From assembly GCA_964019165.1 (NCBI GenBank), contig OZ025274.1, positions 8,304,407-8,368,406 on the forward strand: a stretch of DNA of 64,000 nt, written 5' to 3'. This DNA is from Mastigias papua. Its lineage: Eukaryota > Cnidaria > Scyphozoa > Rhizostomeae > Mastigiidae. The position numbers were made by a program, and so were the translations under genes. Below the pieces are notes generated by a model. The model saw only the letters and a list, made by a program, of their open reading frames with translations. It made no database searches and was not told where the DNA came from. Below, piece by piece: positions 42,162 through 52,474 of this stretch. Position 1 is the first letter of the stretch. The number at the start of each line of letters is the position of its first letter.

Positions 42162-45089
42162 TCAAGCGTGATCAAGCATGAGCTTGGTTTTCCACTGCGC
42201 ATCCTTAGCTGCTGCGCGCTTCGGCCGACACACTGATTTTCTCTCATTCTCACTTTCCATTCCACACGTTTCACCACTCCCATTCCCCTCAGTACTCTCT
42301 TGTCTCATTTCTGCATCCACATCTTTTCTCTCAACCGTACGCTGTCCATCTTTTCTTTTAGACGAAGAAATTTCCAAAGGATAAACCTTTTGTACAGGTC
42401 TAGAACAAAACTGTGGCTTACCTTTACCGCTTACCCGCAAATTGACTCCTCTGACTTGACCATCCTTACCTACAATCAAACTTTCAATTATCCCTACCTT
42501 CCACTGTCCTCTTTTTAATTGCTCATCTTGCACTAAAACTAGATCTCCTTCTGAAATGAAATTGCGAGTCTTGTTTATCAAACGATGGTGTTCTCTTAAA
42601 TCGGTGAGATACTCAGACTTCCATCGGTTCCAAAAGTGGATGAGTTTCTTTCTAAGGAACAAGAATCTTTTACCTAGTAGCGCTTCATTAACTTCAGAGT
42701 TTTCTACAGCTGGATCAATTCCGAGGGAAAATGGTGATAAACGATACCCAAACACAAGATGTGATGGCGTTAAAACTTCTTCAGTTTCATACTGATACGT
42801 AAGAGGACGAGAATTTAACGTAGCTTGAATTTCTATGAGGACTGTATATAATTCGTCAAAAGTTAGTCTTGAATTCCCTAACACTTTCCTTAAGCACCTT
42901 CTGACGCTTCGCACTAGACGTTCAAATAAACCCCCCGCCCAGGGGCATCTAGGCAGATTAAATCGCCATGATATTCCGCTCGATCTCATAAAATGTGCTA
43001 CTTTATCATTGCTATAAAACTGTCTCAACAATTTGGCAGTGCTCATAAATGTCTTGGCATTGTCACTCACTACTAAACTTGGTGTACCTCTCTGAGATGC
43101 AAAACGACGAAATGAATTTAAGAATGTAAAAGCATCAAGACTACGCACTAAATCCAGATGAACGGCACGTGTAACACAACATGTATATAACACTATGTAT
43201 ACCTTCGTGGTTTTACCTTTGGATTCCTTACAAAACAAAGGACCTGCAAAGTCTACCCCAATTCGACTAAAGGGTGGGGATTCTGTTACCCTAAAATCCG
43301 GTAATGGAGCAATAGGAGGAACATTATATGACTTTCCTTCGAATCTTCTGCAAATAAGACAAGAATTTATAACCCTTTTAACGTACTGGCGCCCTTTTGT
43401 AATCCAAAACCTTGTACGTAGCTCTGCAAGTGTGGCCCTTTCCTTACAGTGATGGACTCTGTCATGACAATCTCTGATAACAAGCTCTGAGAACTTATGG
43501 TTCTTGGGTAACAATATAGGTCTTTTTGCAGTTTCAGACAAATCAGAGAACTCCATCCTGCCTTCACATACTAATATGCCCCCATTACTTACCACTCCTA
43601 ACTGGCTCTTATACTTATCATAATCAGGTTGTCTTATCAAAGTAGCCTGTGCATCCCTTATCCACTCAGTCTCGGCACCCTTTATATCTTCTGCATTCAA
43701 ATTTTCAACATTTATCTCTTTTTTCTTAAGCTTTCTTCTCAAATTTGATATAAACCTCTTCACATATGCACTTACTCTGAGTAATTTCCCTAGGGAACTA
43801 AACCTTTCTATATTAATTACCTGACCTATTGTATTGACTGATTGCACAATACTTGTAGTTGCTACTACAATTGTCTTTTTCATCTCTTCTTCTACTTCAA
43901 TGGATTCTGTCAAGGGAAATTTCTGAGGCCAATTGTCCTTACACTCTCTTAACCAGTCTGGACCTTCCCACCAAAGATTGCTATTAACAAGTTGACTTGG
44001 AGACACTCCCCTACTTCCTATATCTGCTGGGTTAACAAGTCCTGCCACATGGCCCCAGTCTTCCTTTCTAGTTAATGCTAAGATTTCATTTACTCTATGC
44101 TGGACAAAAGTCTTCCACTCACCCTTATTTAAGATCCAATACAACACAGTAATACTGTCTGTCCAATATTTAATTTCATCAATCTCAGTATCAGAGCTCA
44201 GAGCCTTCTGGGCTGTTTCCATAAGTCTGACCAGTATTCTGGCTGCCATTAGTTCCAACCGAGGAATTGTTAAGCTTTTTAGAGGTGCAATTCTAACTTT
44301 AGAGCACAATAATCTGGAATAGACTCCCTTTGTTGTCTCACAAACAAGGTATATTGCAGCACAGTATGCTTTCTTACTTGCATCACTGAATCCGTGTAAA
44401 CTTGTCTTAATAATTTGGTCTTCTAATCCCTGTAACATAAACCTTGGAGCTGTAATGACCTTAGTATTTTTAAGTCCTTTTAACCACTCTTCCCATCTTT
44501 GAAGTTTATCTTGGGGCAAAGGGTCATCCCAATTTAATTTCTCCAAACATAAATCCTGAAAAAGAACTTTAGCTGCCACAGATATTGGACTAATTAATCC
44601 TAAAGGGTCAAACACAGCAGCCATTGTACTCAATATGGATCTCTTAGTAACAACAGTTGTACCTTCTACTATCTTATGCAAGTCAAATTCAAGAGAATCT
44701 TGGTCCTTATCCCAAGAAAGACCTAACACCTTAGTTTTAGAGTTAACTTCATTTGAATTTTGTCCAAGTTGACCTTCTACCTTATTTTCAGTCCGAACAA
44801 CTCCCTCTTTCAGAGCAATGCTATAAGCAAGTGATTGGTTGTTGGTCTTCCACTTACGGAGCTTAAAGCCGCCCTCCATCATCCTCTCTCTGGCTTTTTC
44901 AAACATACTGTATGCTTCGCCTACATTCTTGTGTGTGGTAACAAGATCATCAACAAAGAATCCTTTAGACATACACTCTACAAATTTAGGGTCAATTTCC
45001 TTGTACCTATTGATATGAAATTGAAGTACAGTATTCAGCAAAAATGGTGAGGAATTGACTCCAAAGACTACTCGGCTAAACCTGTACAC
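42162..45089 (-). CDS. BEL/Pao Pol polyprotein: RT end, RNase H, integrase
   Basis: The 975-codon frame has no stop or shift. Residues 1-95 are the RT palm end with FVDD at 45-48, where the first Asp pair is kept. FDPLG at 160-164, SDAS at 235-238 and PRLELMAA at 276-283 are BEL/Pao hallmarks around RNase H. The integrase zinc-binding H542/H546...C577/C580 is followed by the catalytic triad D613 (GVDFAGP), D676 (VSDNAKTF) and E723 (GGLFERLV). The C-terminus is a DUF5641-like tail (VLVQDE, WKVG) and a Lys/Arg-rich end. The intact frame suggests a recent insertion or preservation after truncation. The element cannot transpose alone without gag and the 5' LTR. Confidence 0.92.
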   Translation of the reverse strand: MYRFSRVVFGVNSSPFLLNTVLQFHINRYKEIDPKFVECMSKGFFVDDLVTTHKNVGEAYSMFEKARERMMEGGFKLRKWKTNNQSLAYSIALKEGVVRTENKVEGQLGQNSNEVNSKTKVLGLSWDKDQDSLEFDLHKIVEGTTVVTKRSILSTMAAVFDPLGLISPISVAAKVLFQDLCLEKLNWDDPLPQDKLQRWEEWLKGLKNTKVITAPRFMLQGLEDQIIKTSLHGFSDASKKAYCAAIYLVCETTKGVYSRLLCSKVRIAPLKSLTIPRLELMAARILVRLMETAQKALSSDTEIDEIKYWTDSITVLYWILNKGEWKTFVQHRVNEILALTRKEDWGHVAGLVNPADIGSRGVSPSQLVNSNLWWEGPDWLRECKDNWPQKFPLTESIEVEEEMKKTIVVATTSIVQSVNTIGQVINIERFSSLGKLLRVSAYVKRFISNLRRKLKKKEINVENLNAEDIKGAETEWIRDAQATLIRQPDYDKYKSQLGVVSNGGILVCEGRMEFSDLSETAKRPILLPKNHKFSELVIRDCHDRVHHCKERATLAELRTRFWITKGRQYVKRVINSCLICRRFEGKSYNVPPIAPLPDFRVTESPPFSRIGVDFAGPLFCKESKGKTTKVYIVLYTCCVTRAVHLDLVRSLDAFTFLNSFRRFASQRGTPSLVVSDNAKTFMSTAKLLRQFYSNDKVAHFMRSSGISWRFNLPRCPWAGGLFERLVRSVRRCLRKVLGNSRLTFDELYTVLIEIQATLNSRPLTYQYETEEVLTPSHLVFGYRLSPFSLGIDPAVENSEVNEALLGKRFLFLRKKLIHFWNRWKSEYLTDLREHHRLINKTRNFISEGDLVLVQDEQLKRGQWKVGIIESLIVGKDGQVRGVNLRVSGKGKPQFCSRPVQKVYPLEISSSKRKDGQRTVERKDVDAEMRQESTEGNGSGETCGMESENERKSVCRPKRAAAKDAQWKTKLMLDHA

Positions 45090-45120
45090 AACAACTTCTG
45101 GGTTTTCTGAATCAACGTAA

Positions 45121-46030
45121 TGTAGAAAATGAAAAAGACAAATTAATAAAAATAAATAGAAATATTATTAAACCACAACGATATTGAAATTAAAAATATA
45201 GAAAAATTTATGTCTAATCCAAAATCTAAAACTCAAACTAATCAGCAAATAATAAATAAAATCGAAGAGAAAAGGATGACTTGATATACTCAAATTAGAT
45301 TATAAGCAAGATAAACAAAAATACATGGTAATAATATTTGAAACAATTATAATAAAAATGAGTTAGATGACTTGATAAAACTATTGAAGATAAAATTTTA
45401 GTACCTTGGAAAAAGAATAAATACTTAAGAAAATAAAAATGAATGGCGTTAATGGAAATTTGTTTATGACGGATATAAATGAGTAAGTAGTGTAACGGCA
45501 GTACAGTATTGTATTGTGATGCCGGAAATTTATGTTTGTTTTGTTTAGTTTTGTTTTGCTTTTTCCATGTCACGTTAATGAGTCGCATGGTTTCACTTGA
45601 ATGAGTTCTTCGTTGAAATATTTCGATTGCAACACAGTAGACATTTTTGGTTACAAATATTTCGCCTCTTCCCTTTTGGTTATATTTCGCTTTTGTTACA
45701 TACTCCGTTGTTAATAAGCTGGCAAGGGAGACTGCTATGTAAGTTCTCGTAATCTAATTGTTTATATTTGGTATTAGATTGTCGTTTTCGCTTTTACGCG
45801 CGTTGAGTTAGTTTATTCTATGTTTTTATCAATTTTCGTTATTATGTATTTTAGCTTACGGCTTTCGAATTCAATATGGAACATTCGATGAAGCTCCATA
45901 GCCAGTAGAATACACCCGTTAAACTAGTTGGTTCTTAATCGAAAATCTAAGAAGCAGCTACAAGTAGACGAAAGGATTTCATTATGAAATTATGAAATGA
46001 TTTAGTACAATGATTTAAATGACCGAGTTA
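45121..46030 (+). other. AT-rich Polinton-like DNA with frame remnants
   Basis: From 45170 the plus strand reads in patches NDIEIKNIEKFMSN, then KTQTNQQIINKIEEK. A gene remnant that I cannot name continues to about 45470. From 45590 to 45870 the DNA is less AT-rich and repeats TATTTCG four times (about 45618-45690). No further gene recognised. Confidence 0.35.
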
Positions 46031-46033
46031 TGT

Positions 46034-46274
46034 TATGAAAGTCTAGTATAGCTGCTGGAAATAACAATCAATCATTAATAAAGGAATTCAATGAATTCCT
46101 AGAATATCACCAAGGCAATGACATAGAAATAAGTATATCGCCTGATGATTTATATATTGAACTAAAAGCAATTTTCCAGAAACCAAAACAAAATCAAGCT
46201 ACTTCAGACTTACAAAATAAAATATGGAACATAATCAATTATTTACAGGAAAAAGGCCATATTAGCAAGCAATA
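46034..46274 (+). pseudogene. Small Polinton-like ORF with AGNNN motif
   Basis: The frame SSIAAGNNNQSLIKEFNEFL continues through IEISISPDDLYIEL to LQEKGHISKQ and TAA (46272-46274). It is preceded by a TGA and lacks an ATG. The S.KAGN...L..E....L..L...G.IS pattern resembles a short protein often found next to capsid genes in animal Polinton-like elements. Function unknown. Confidence 0.4.
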
Positions 46275-46329
46275 ATATGTAAAATTTGCTCAAAAAAATA
46301 TCTCGTATAAATTATGAATACATAATGTA

Positions 46330-47012
46330 TTGGAAAGGCCAATATCTATTACTATTAGTGGAGGCAATACAGAATGTCCACATTCAAATTTTAAAATCAG
46401 ATTATCAGATAGTAGTAATTTAGACCAAGAGATTAAATTTTATATTGGATTACATAGTATTTCAATTGCATATACATGGGATAATAATAGTTCTGAATAT
46501 GGTACTAATACTTTTAGATATTCTGTAGATAATGGAACAGCATGGAAAACTATTACACTTTCAACAAACGGCAACTACACATACGCTGACATAGCTACAT
46601 TTATTGAAATTTTTGTTTCAAGTAATGGGGATGATATAGAAAGCATAAAATTACATTATGTGTTCAATGTAAAAATATGCTATATCGAATTAAAAACGAA
46701 CGTTCAGGTTGTTTTGTAGGAAATATCGGATTTGCCAATTTAATAGGCTCTACAGGCAAAATTATATCATCATGGTATGGCGATAAATATCCAGACATAA
46801 CTAGAAGAAAAGACAGCATTTTAATATCTCTTCATTTTAATATAAAAATCTCAAGGTATAATTAACGGGGAACTTTATAGCAATTTAATTTATCAATTTC
46901 AACGGCAAAATTTAAAAAATGGTATCCCTTTACGATTGAAGAGCAGAATATAATTTATAGTCCTATAAATACACATACAATCGATGAAATGTCTATTCGA
47001 TTAAATGATCGC
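46330..47012 (+). pseudogene. Virion-type (penton/minor-capsid-like) protein of the Polinton element
   Basis: Frames 46330-46719 and 46677-46865, then to about 47012, form one broken protein. It opens ISITISGGNTECPHSNFKIR with a series of beta-strand-like segments (FYIGLHSISI, NTFRYSVDNGTAW, ITLSTNGNYTYADIATFIE). It continues with a ...SWYGDKYPDITRRKDSI segment and ends with a SPINTHTIDEMSIRLNDR phrase. This order (strands, a GYY..DI phrase, a Y.P+....I.++.I.I.D end) is familiar from a conserved structural-type protein of animal Polinton-like elements. Assignment as minor capsid is tentative. It is truncated by a TA microsatellite. Confidence 0.45.
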
Positions 47013-47019
47013 CATATAT

Positions 47020-47027
47020 ATATTTAC

Positions 47028-47107
<80 letters not shown>
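47020..47107. repeat. (TA)n microsatellite inside the virus-like element
   Basis: About 85 bases of TA repeats with a few AAA interruptions, between two virion-type gene remnants. Confidence 0.95.
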
Positions 47108-47111
<4 letters not shown>

Positions 47112-47149
47112 CGAATAATATAGTTATTTTAAAGAAAATACACAAGCAA

Positions 47150-48315
47150 ATGCGAATCAAAATAAATCATCGTAAGTGTTTATATGCAATAATATTGCAG
47201 CAGCTAATCCATATGACTGGTACAATGCTTTTTTCATATACAGAATATGATACTGATACCGAAATATCTTTAACATCAGATTTATTTAAGATCATCAAAA
47301 AATTAATCGTAAGAGTTGATGGTACGGAAATGTTGTCCAGTGAGAATATCAATTTAGCAGTTGCTGCCAAAAATTTTATAAGAGTATAGCACAAATTATG
47401 CAGGAAAAGTGGATCAAACTTCATTTTTGTACCTAGATACAAAAGTGAGAGGAACTAATATAACATTTGCTAACGCTGCATACAATAAAGATTTTCATAC
47501 TCGTAATATACTACGTAGGCGATTAAGAACGGTTGAGGCCAATCTTTATCTCAATAGTTATGGATTTTTCCGGGCTCTTGTATCTGAAATACTACCACGG
47601 AGCAAAATAGAAATCAAACTGTCTATGGAGAGCGACCCAACTATGATTCATAGTAACGTTGCTAATCAAGCTAAATACCACATTGACCATATTAGTTTAC
47701 ACGTTCCTAAAATTAATTTAAAACCACAAGAGATAAAAACATTTGCAGATAAATATCTTAAGGCACGTGAATTTACGTATTTCAAAGAACACATAGTGCA
47801 AATCAATAATATGTCGGCACAGAAAAATAAATTAAATTTAAAACATTATATTTACGGTATATTTAGGTCTTGTCATGAATATATCTATTTTTAAGATAGT
47901 GTGAATCGAAATAGTTTCACACATGACTCTTTTTCAATCGATATAAGCAATGGTAATGGTAAAGTTTTAAATGCATAATTGGTCGTAGAAGATAAAAATT
48001 ATATACCAATCAATGGATTAAATTTAGTGTCAAAGAATTTATTGCATATAATTATCTATTAGGTTATATGACGAAATATAATCTATTGGAGTCCCAATTT
48101 ATTGATTATAATTTATTTAAAACAATGTATAGTATTTTTTATTTCGATCTTGCGGAACAAATGACTGATTCCATGTTTAGTGGTACAATTAAAATTAATT
48201 TTTATACATGTTATCTGCTGTTCCTGCACATCAGTATAATGTATTAGCTATTATTTTAGGTGAGCAAAAAGTAGCTGTGAATGTTGTTAATAATAAAGCA
48301 ACGATAAAGGTATAG
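47150..48315 (+). pseudogene. Major-capsid-like protein of the Polinton element, broken
   Basis: The pieces are at 47150-47389, 47409-47894 and, with several frame changes, to TAG at 48313-48315. Key phrases are VDQTSFLYLDTKVRGTNITF, then SYGFFRALVSEILPRSKIEI and a YHIDHISLHVPKI segment. The C-terminal part has YNLFKTMYSIFYFDL, where the family shows a YP.FYFDL-type phrase, and ends NNKATIKV. Many beta strands and this C-terminal pattern resemble double-jelly-roll-type capsid proteins of Polinton-like elements. A structural prediction would be needed to confirm it. The gene is interrupted by at least four stops or shifts. Confidence 0.55.
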
Positions 48316-48349
48316 ATTTTAATGTAATTATATATGATACCTGTTCATA

Positions 48350-48744
48350 TTAAAAATTAACAAATTATCATTGAGAAAAATTGTTGTCTGGATATAGACA
48401 AAAATACCTGTAAATTTGACTATGCAATTAACAAATAGTAATAAGTGGCAACTTAATTTACCTCAATGAAAGACAAATTAATAAATTACAAAAAGCGATA
48501 AATTCATAATAAAACTTAGTAGAACAAATTATAAATACATGAAGCAAGTTGGCGGAAGTATTTATCGTCTATAACACCATTAGCAACAAAAACGATCAGG
48601 AAAACAGCACCTGTTGCTACAAGATCTATATTGCCTGGGATCGCTTCTGGGTTTTCATCAGCGATTGCAAGTCTAGGCATAGATAAAAGTTTTGGTAATG
48701 GGTATTTACATGATGATATACGTGAGGAGCTTATAGATAAATAA
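48350..48744 (+). pseudogene. Small basic virion-like protein overlapping the next gene by TAATG
   Basis: Frames from 48350 give IPVHIKN, later NKWQLNLP and, after shifts, KLSRTNYKYMKQVGGSIYRL. The end is small-residue-rich (GIASGFSSAIASLGIDKSFG) and terminates DIREELIDK and TAA at 48742-48744. The stop shares its last A with the ATG of the following gene (TAATG). A basic N-part, a GG site and a glycine/alanine-rich hydrophobic end resemble small core or maturation proteins of these elements. Role inferred only. Confidence 0.42.
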
Positions 48745-48755
48745 TGAGCGAATAT

Positions 48756-51700
48756 CTTTCTTCTTCTTCTTCTGCTTCTTCTTCTGGCTTAAATCCCAAT
48801 GTAATTGGGGTCGCCGGTGCGGATCTTCCTCCTCCACTCGCCTCTGTCCCATGCCTCACTTTCACTGATTCCTCTCTCTTTCATGTCTTCCTTTACACAG
48901 TCTTCCCATCGTCTTCTTGGCCTACCTCTCTTCTTTCTTCCCACCTGCATTCCTCTTATCCGCTTACCCACATATTCATCACCTCTTCTCACTACATGTC
49001 CAAGCCACCGCAATCGAGTCTCTTGCATCTTGTCTGTGATGTCCCCTACTTCCATAATCGTTCTTATTTCGTCATTCCTAATCTTGTCCTTCCTTGTAAA
49101 TCCAAGTGACCATCTTAACATTTTCATCTCTGCTACTTGAATCTTTCTCTCCTGCGCCTTTGTAACAGCTAATGTCTCTATCCCATACATCATTGCCGGC
49201 CGTACCATTGTCTTGTATAATTGCCCTTTCAAAGTGCCTGAAACCTTCCTGTAACACATCACTCCTGTTATTCTTTTCCATGCTCCCCAACCTGCCTGTA
49301 TTCGTTTAGCAATCTCCTTGTCTATTCCTCCATCTGTCTGTATCGTAGACCCCAAGTACTTGAACTCCTCCACCTGTTTCACTACTTCACCTTGCATTGC
49401 TACCGTTCCCTCATCTTGCCTATCACCTGCTCTCAATTTCAAGTACTCAGTTTTCTGTCTGCTGACTCTCATCCCTCTAACTTCCATTGCCTCTCGCCAC
49501 ATCTCCAGCCTTTGTTCGACTTCTTCCTTTGTTTCTGAGCATACCACAACGTCATTTGCAAACAACATATCCCACGGGGCTTCTCTTTGTACTTCTCTTG
49601 TCATACAATCTATAACAACTGCGAAAAGGAATGGGCTCAAAGCTGAGCCTTGATGCAGTCCCACCGTTACTTCAAACTCATCTGTATCTCCCGCTGCACA
49701 TCTTACCAGTGTTTTGCTGTCCTTATACATGTCCTGTATTATCCGTATGTACTTTTCCTCTACCTCCTTTAGCCTTAAACAATTCCATACCTCTTGCCGT
49801 GGGACCCTATCATAAGCCTTTTCAAGGTCAATGAAGATGCAGTGCAAGTACTTCTGCCCTTCCCTATACTTCTCAACTAGCTGACGGACTGCGAATATTG
49901 CATCAGTTATGCTTCTATTCGGCATGAAACCGAACTGTTGCTCTTATATCTCCACTGTACTTCTTAACCTTTGGTCAACAATTCTTTCCCACAATTTCAA
50001 GGTGTGTGAGGTCAGTTTGATGCCCCGGTAATTTCCACAATCCTGTATGTCGCCTTTATTCTTGAATATTGGGATTAGGGCACTGGCCCTCCATTCGTCT
50101 GGCACATGTTCTGTCCCCATAATATTTCTGAAAACTTCGGTTAGCCACTCTACCGCAGTTCTCCCCATGACCTTCCATGCCTCTGCTGGTATATCATCAG
50201 GCCCAACTGACTTTCCGTTTCTCATCGGTTTCATAGCGGCTGCTACCTCTTCCTCTTTCACTCTATCTGCCTCTCTTTCCTCAGCCTCCTCCATTTCTCG
50301 TTTCACCCTTGGATTCTCTACATTCATTAATTGTTGGTAATATTCTTTCCATCTTTCCCTTATTTGTGCCTCCCCTGTTAGTATCTGCCCCCCACTCTCC
50401 TTAACTCTTTTTGCTTGGTATATGTCTTGTGCTTCCTTGTTCTTCTGCTTTGCTATCCTAATAGCTTTTCTTTGCCCATCTTTTTCACTTAAACTGTTAT
50501 ACAAGTTCTCATATGCTTTACTTTTGGCTTTCGCCACCTCAATTTTTGTCTTTTTATTTGCCTGTTTGTAAGCTGCTATAGTCTCTTCACACCTATTTAA
50601 ATCTTTTTCCTTCTTCCGTTCCCTCTTTACTTTCACTGCCTCTTGTACCTCAGTACACCACCACCAGGTCTCTTTATTCTTCCCTTTCTTTCCTGATGTA
50701 CGTCCTAGTACATTTCTTCCCGTTTCTCTTACTACTGTGCTCAGTGTTCTCCATGTTCTCTTTGTCTCTCCTCGTAACTTTGTCTCTACCTCTTGGAAAA
50801 ACTTTTCCCTATATTCCTTTTCGTTCAACTTCCACCAACGTGTTTTCTTGGCTACAGTTGGTTTCACTTTCTTCGGTTGCTGCATTCTTACTTTGCAGAC
50901 CACCAGTTTGTGCTGTTTGGCCACAGCTTCTTTTGGCAAGACAAAACAGTCTGTCACTTGCTTCAGGTCGTTCCTTCTACACATGATGTAATCCACTTGT
51001 GTGCGTTGTTCTCCACTTAAGTAAGTTACTCGGCGTGTCAATCTCTTCTGAAAATAGGTATTAACTACTGCCATACTTCTTGCTATGGCAAAATCTACGA
51101 TTCTATCACCTCCTTCATTTCGTGTCCCGACCCCATACCTTCCAATCACTCCTTCGTCAAGGCTCTTTCCTCCAATGTGACCATTTAGATCACCAGCTAT
51201 CCACAGTACCTCTTCATATGGTATTTTCCTTGTCACCTCACAGAGGAGATCCCAAAATTCATCCTTCTCCTCATCTGTGCATCCCACCTGTGGTGCATAG
51301 ACACATACTACATTCACTGCTGCTACCCCCAAAATCAATCTTTAACCAAATCAACCTATCACATTCCCTGCTCTCCTGTATGACTCTCTCTTTCATCTCT
51401 GGGCTCAGTACAATGCCTACTCCATTCCTCCTATTATCCACTCCCATGTAGTACAATTTATATCCTTCCCCTAGTTCCCTCGCTTTCTGTCCTTTCCATC
51501 TTGTTTCTTGTACACATAACACATCTATTCTCCTTCTCTCCATTACATCGACTACTTCTCTTCCTCTTCCAGTCATGGTACCCACATTCAGTGTTGCAAT
51601 GACAAATGATCTTTCTTCCTCAATTTTCTCCCTCCTCTTCCCCCTTTGAGCTATCTTCTTTAGCCTTATCCGCTCCTGATAAGGTAGTGTTAAATCACAC

Positions 51701-52474
51701 CTGCTATGTGACCTAACTAACGAGTTCTTTCTATAATTTCAAGCCACGGACAATATAAGAAGATAGAAATAAACTTACGACCTAAAATCTTTGCGGATAT
51801 CTTGGCTTTGTAACAGCAGTATCAGCAGACGCAGATGAACCCAAACGAGTACTTCTGATGACAACTTCAGAATAACTTCAGCTAAGAGTTCAGCAATCTA
51901 TTTCTTTTACTTAAACTTAAACTTTATGATTAAACTAGCAAGACTGTGAGCGCGGCTCTAAAAGTCTCTTCGTCTCGGCAATGTGAATAATATACCAGCA
52001 CAAAACTTCTCTCTCTACTTTCTACTTTAACATAACTTTAATATATAGTTTCTTCTAATGCGTTCTATTATTAAAAATTCTAAATAAGGGTAAAAAGTTA
52101 TAATGTCTCATGAGTTCTTCTCCGTCATATCCGGTACATGAATATCGATACGTAATGTCGGTCCATAAATATCGATACGTAATGCCGGTCCATAAAAGTC
52201 GATACGTAATGCATAACATCAGTTCCAAATCAGGATTACGAGCATGTTCCAACAGTAGCCTTCGCTCATTTGTCACAGCATTACGGCGGTGTTGCTGCGC
52301 GTCGCTTATGGGGAACGCCCTAGCATGGTCTTGTCCCTGTGTTATCCGCATCTCATACAGGTTGGCCTAAGTTTTTACAGACCGGATGCCCTTCCTGCCA
52401 TCCAACCCTCCTCACTTATCCGGGCTTGGGACCGGCTGGTGGCAGCACTGACCTGTACATCCACCAGGCTGAGT
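48756..52474 (-). mobile_element. Nearly full-length RTE-type LINE with 14-bp target duplication
   Basis: A 3.7-kb minus-strand element flanked by TAATGAGYGAATAT at 48742-48755 and 52475-52488 (one mismatch). It ends in a GAA-rich 3' tail (TTC repeats at 48757-48784 on plus). The 5' UTR at about 51700-52474 includes GGGCATCCGGTCTG, a phrase I associate with RTE-like 5' regions, and three tandem ACGTATCGAYATTTATG-type units (52140-52215). The single ORF has few breaks, so insertion into the older, much more decayed Polinton-like DNA was comparatively recent. Confidence 0.93.
48789..51640 (-). pseudogene. RTE-type ORF: AP endonuclease and reverse transcriptase, few defects
   Basis: The APE endonuclease spans 51640-50850 (NVGTMTGRGREV, LCVQETRWKG, YNG-like YYMGVDNRRNGVG, VYAPQ, IAGDLNGHIG and DYIMCRRND). 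A frameshift near 51310 separates its two parts. A long linker precedes RT (GPDDIPAEAWK, LIPIFKNKGD, NYRGIKLTSHTLK). RT continues after one in-frame TAA at 49944-49946 with FGFMPNRSITDAIF, IFIDLEKAYDRVPR and GLHQGSALSPFLF. The catalytic box reads FAND instead of FADD, so the RT is catalytically damaged. The C-terminus (RRWLG-like LRWLGHVVRR, RGRPRRRW) ends at 48789. Confidence 0.92.

Larger units (their letters stand above)
41801..45120 (-). mobile_element. BEL/Pao LTR retrotransposon, 5'-truncated
   Basis: In minus orientation the element begins within RT at about 45120 (YVDSENPEVVVYRF). It runs through RNase H and integrase to a stop at 42162. It continues through a polypurine tract (AAGGAGGGGGG, 42149-42160) into a 3' LTR that starts TGTATGCGG at 42148 and ends ...GTCGAACA at 41801. 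Gag, protease, most of RT and the 5' LTR are missing. The element is more GC-rich than the AT-rich Polinton-like DNA on both sides, indicating an insertion with a lost left half. Confidence 0.85.

Noticed and set aside
42178..43452. Plus-strand frames opposite the BEL/Pao pol gene
   Set aside because: Shadows of the intact minus-strand polyprotein.
49078..51020. Plus-strand Ser/Leu-rich frames opposite the RTE element
   Set aside because: Shadows of the minus-strand RTE endonuclease-RT frame.
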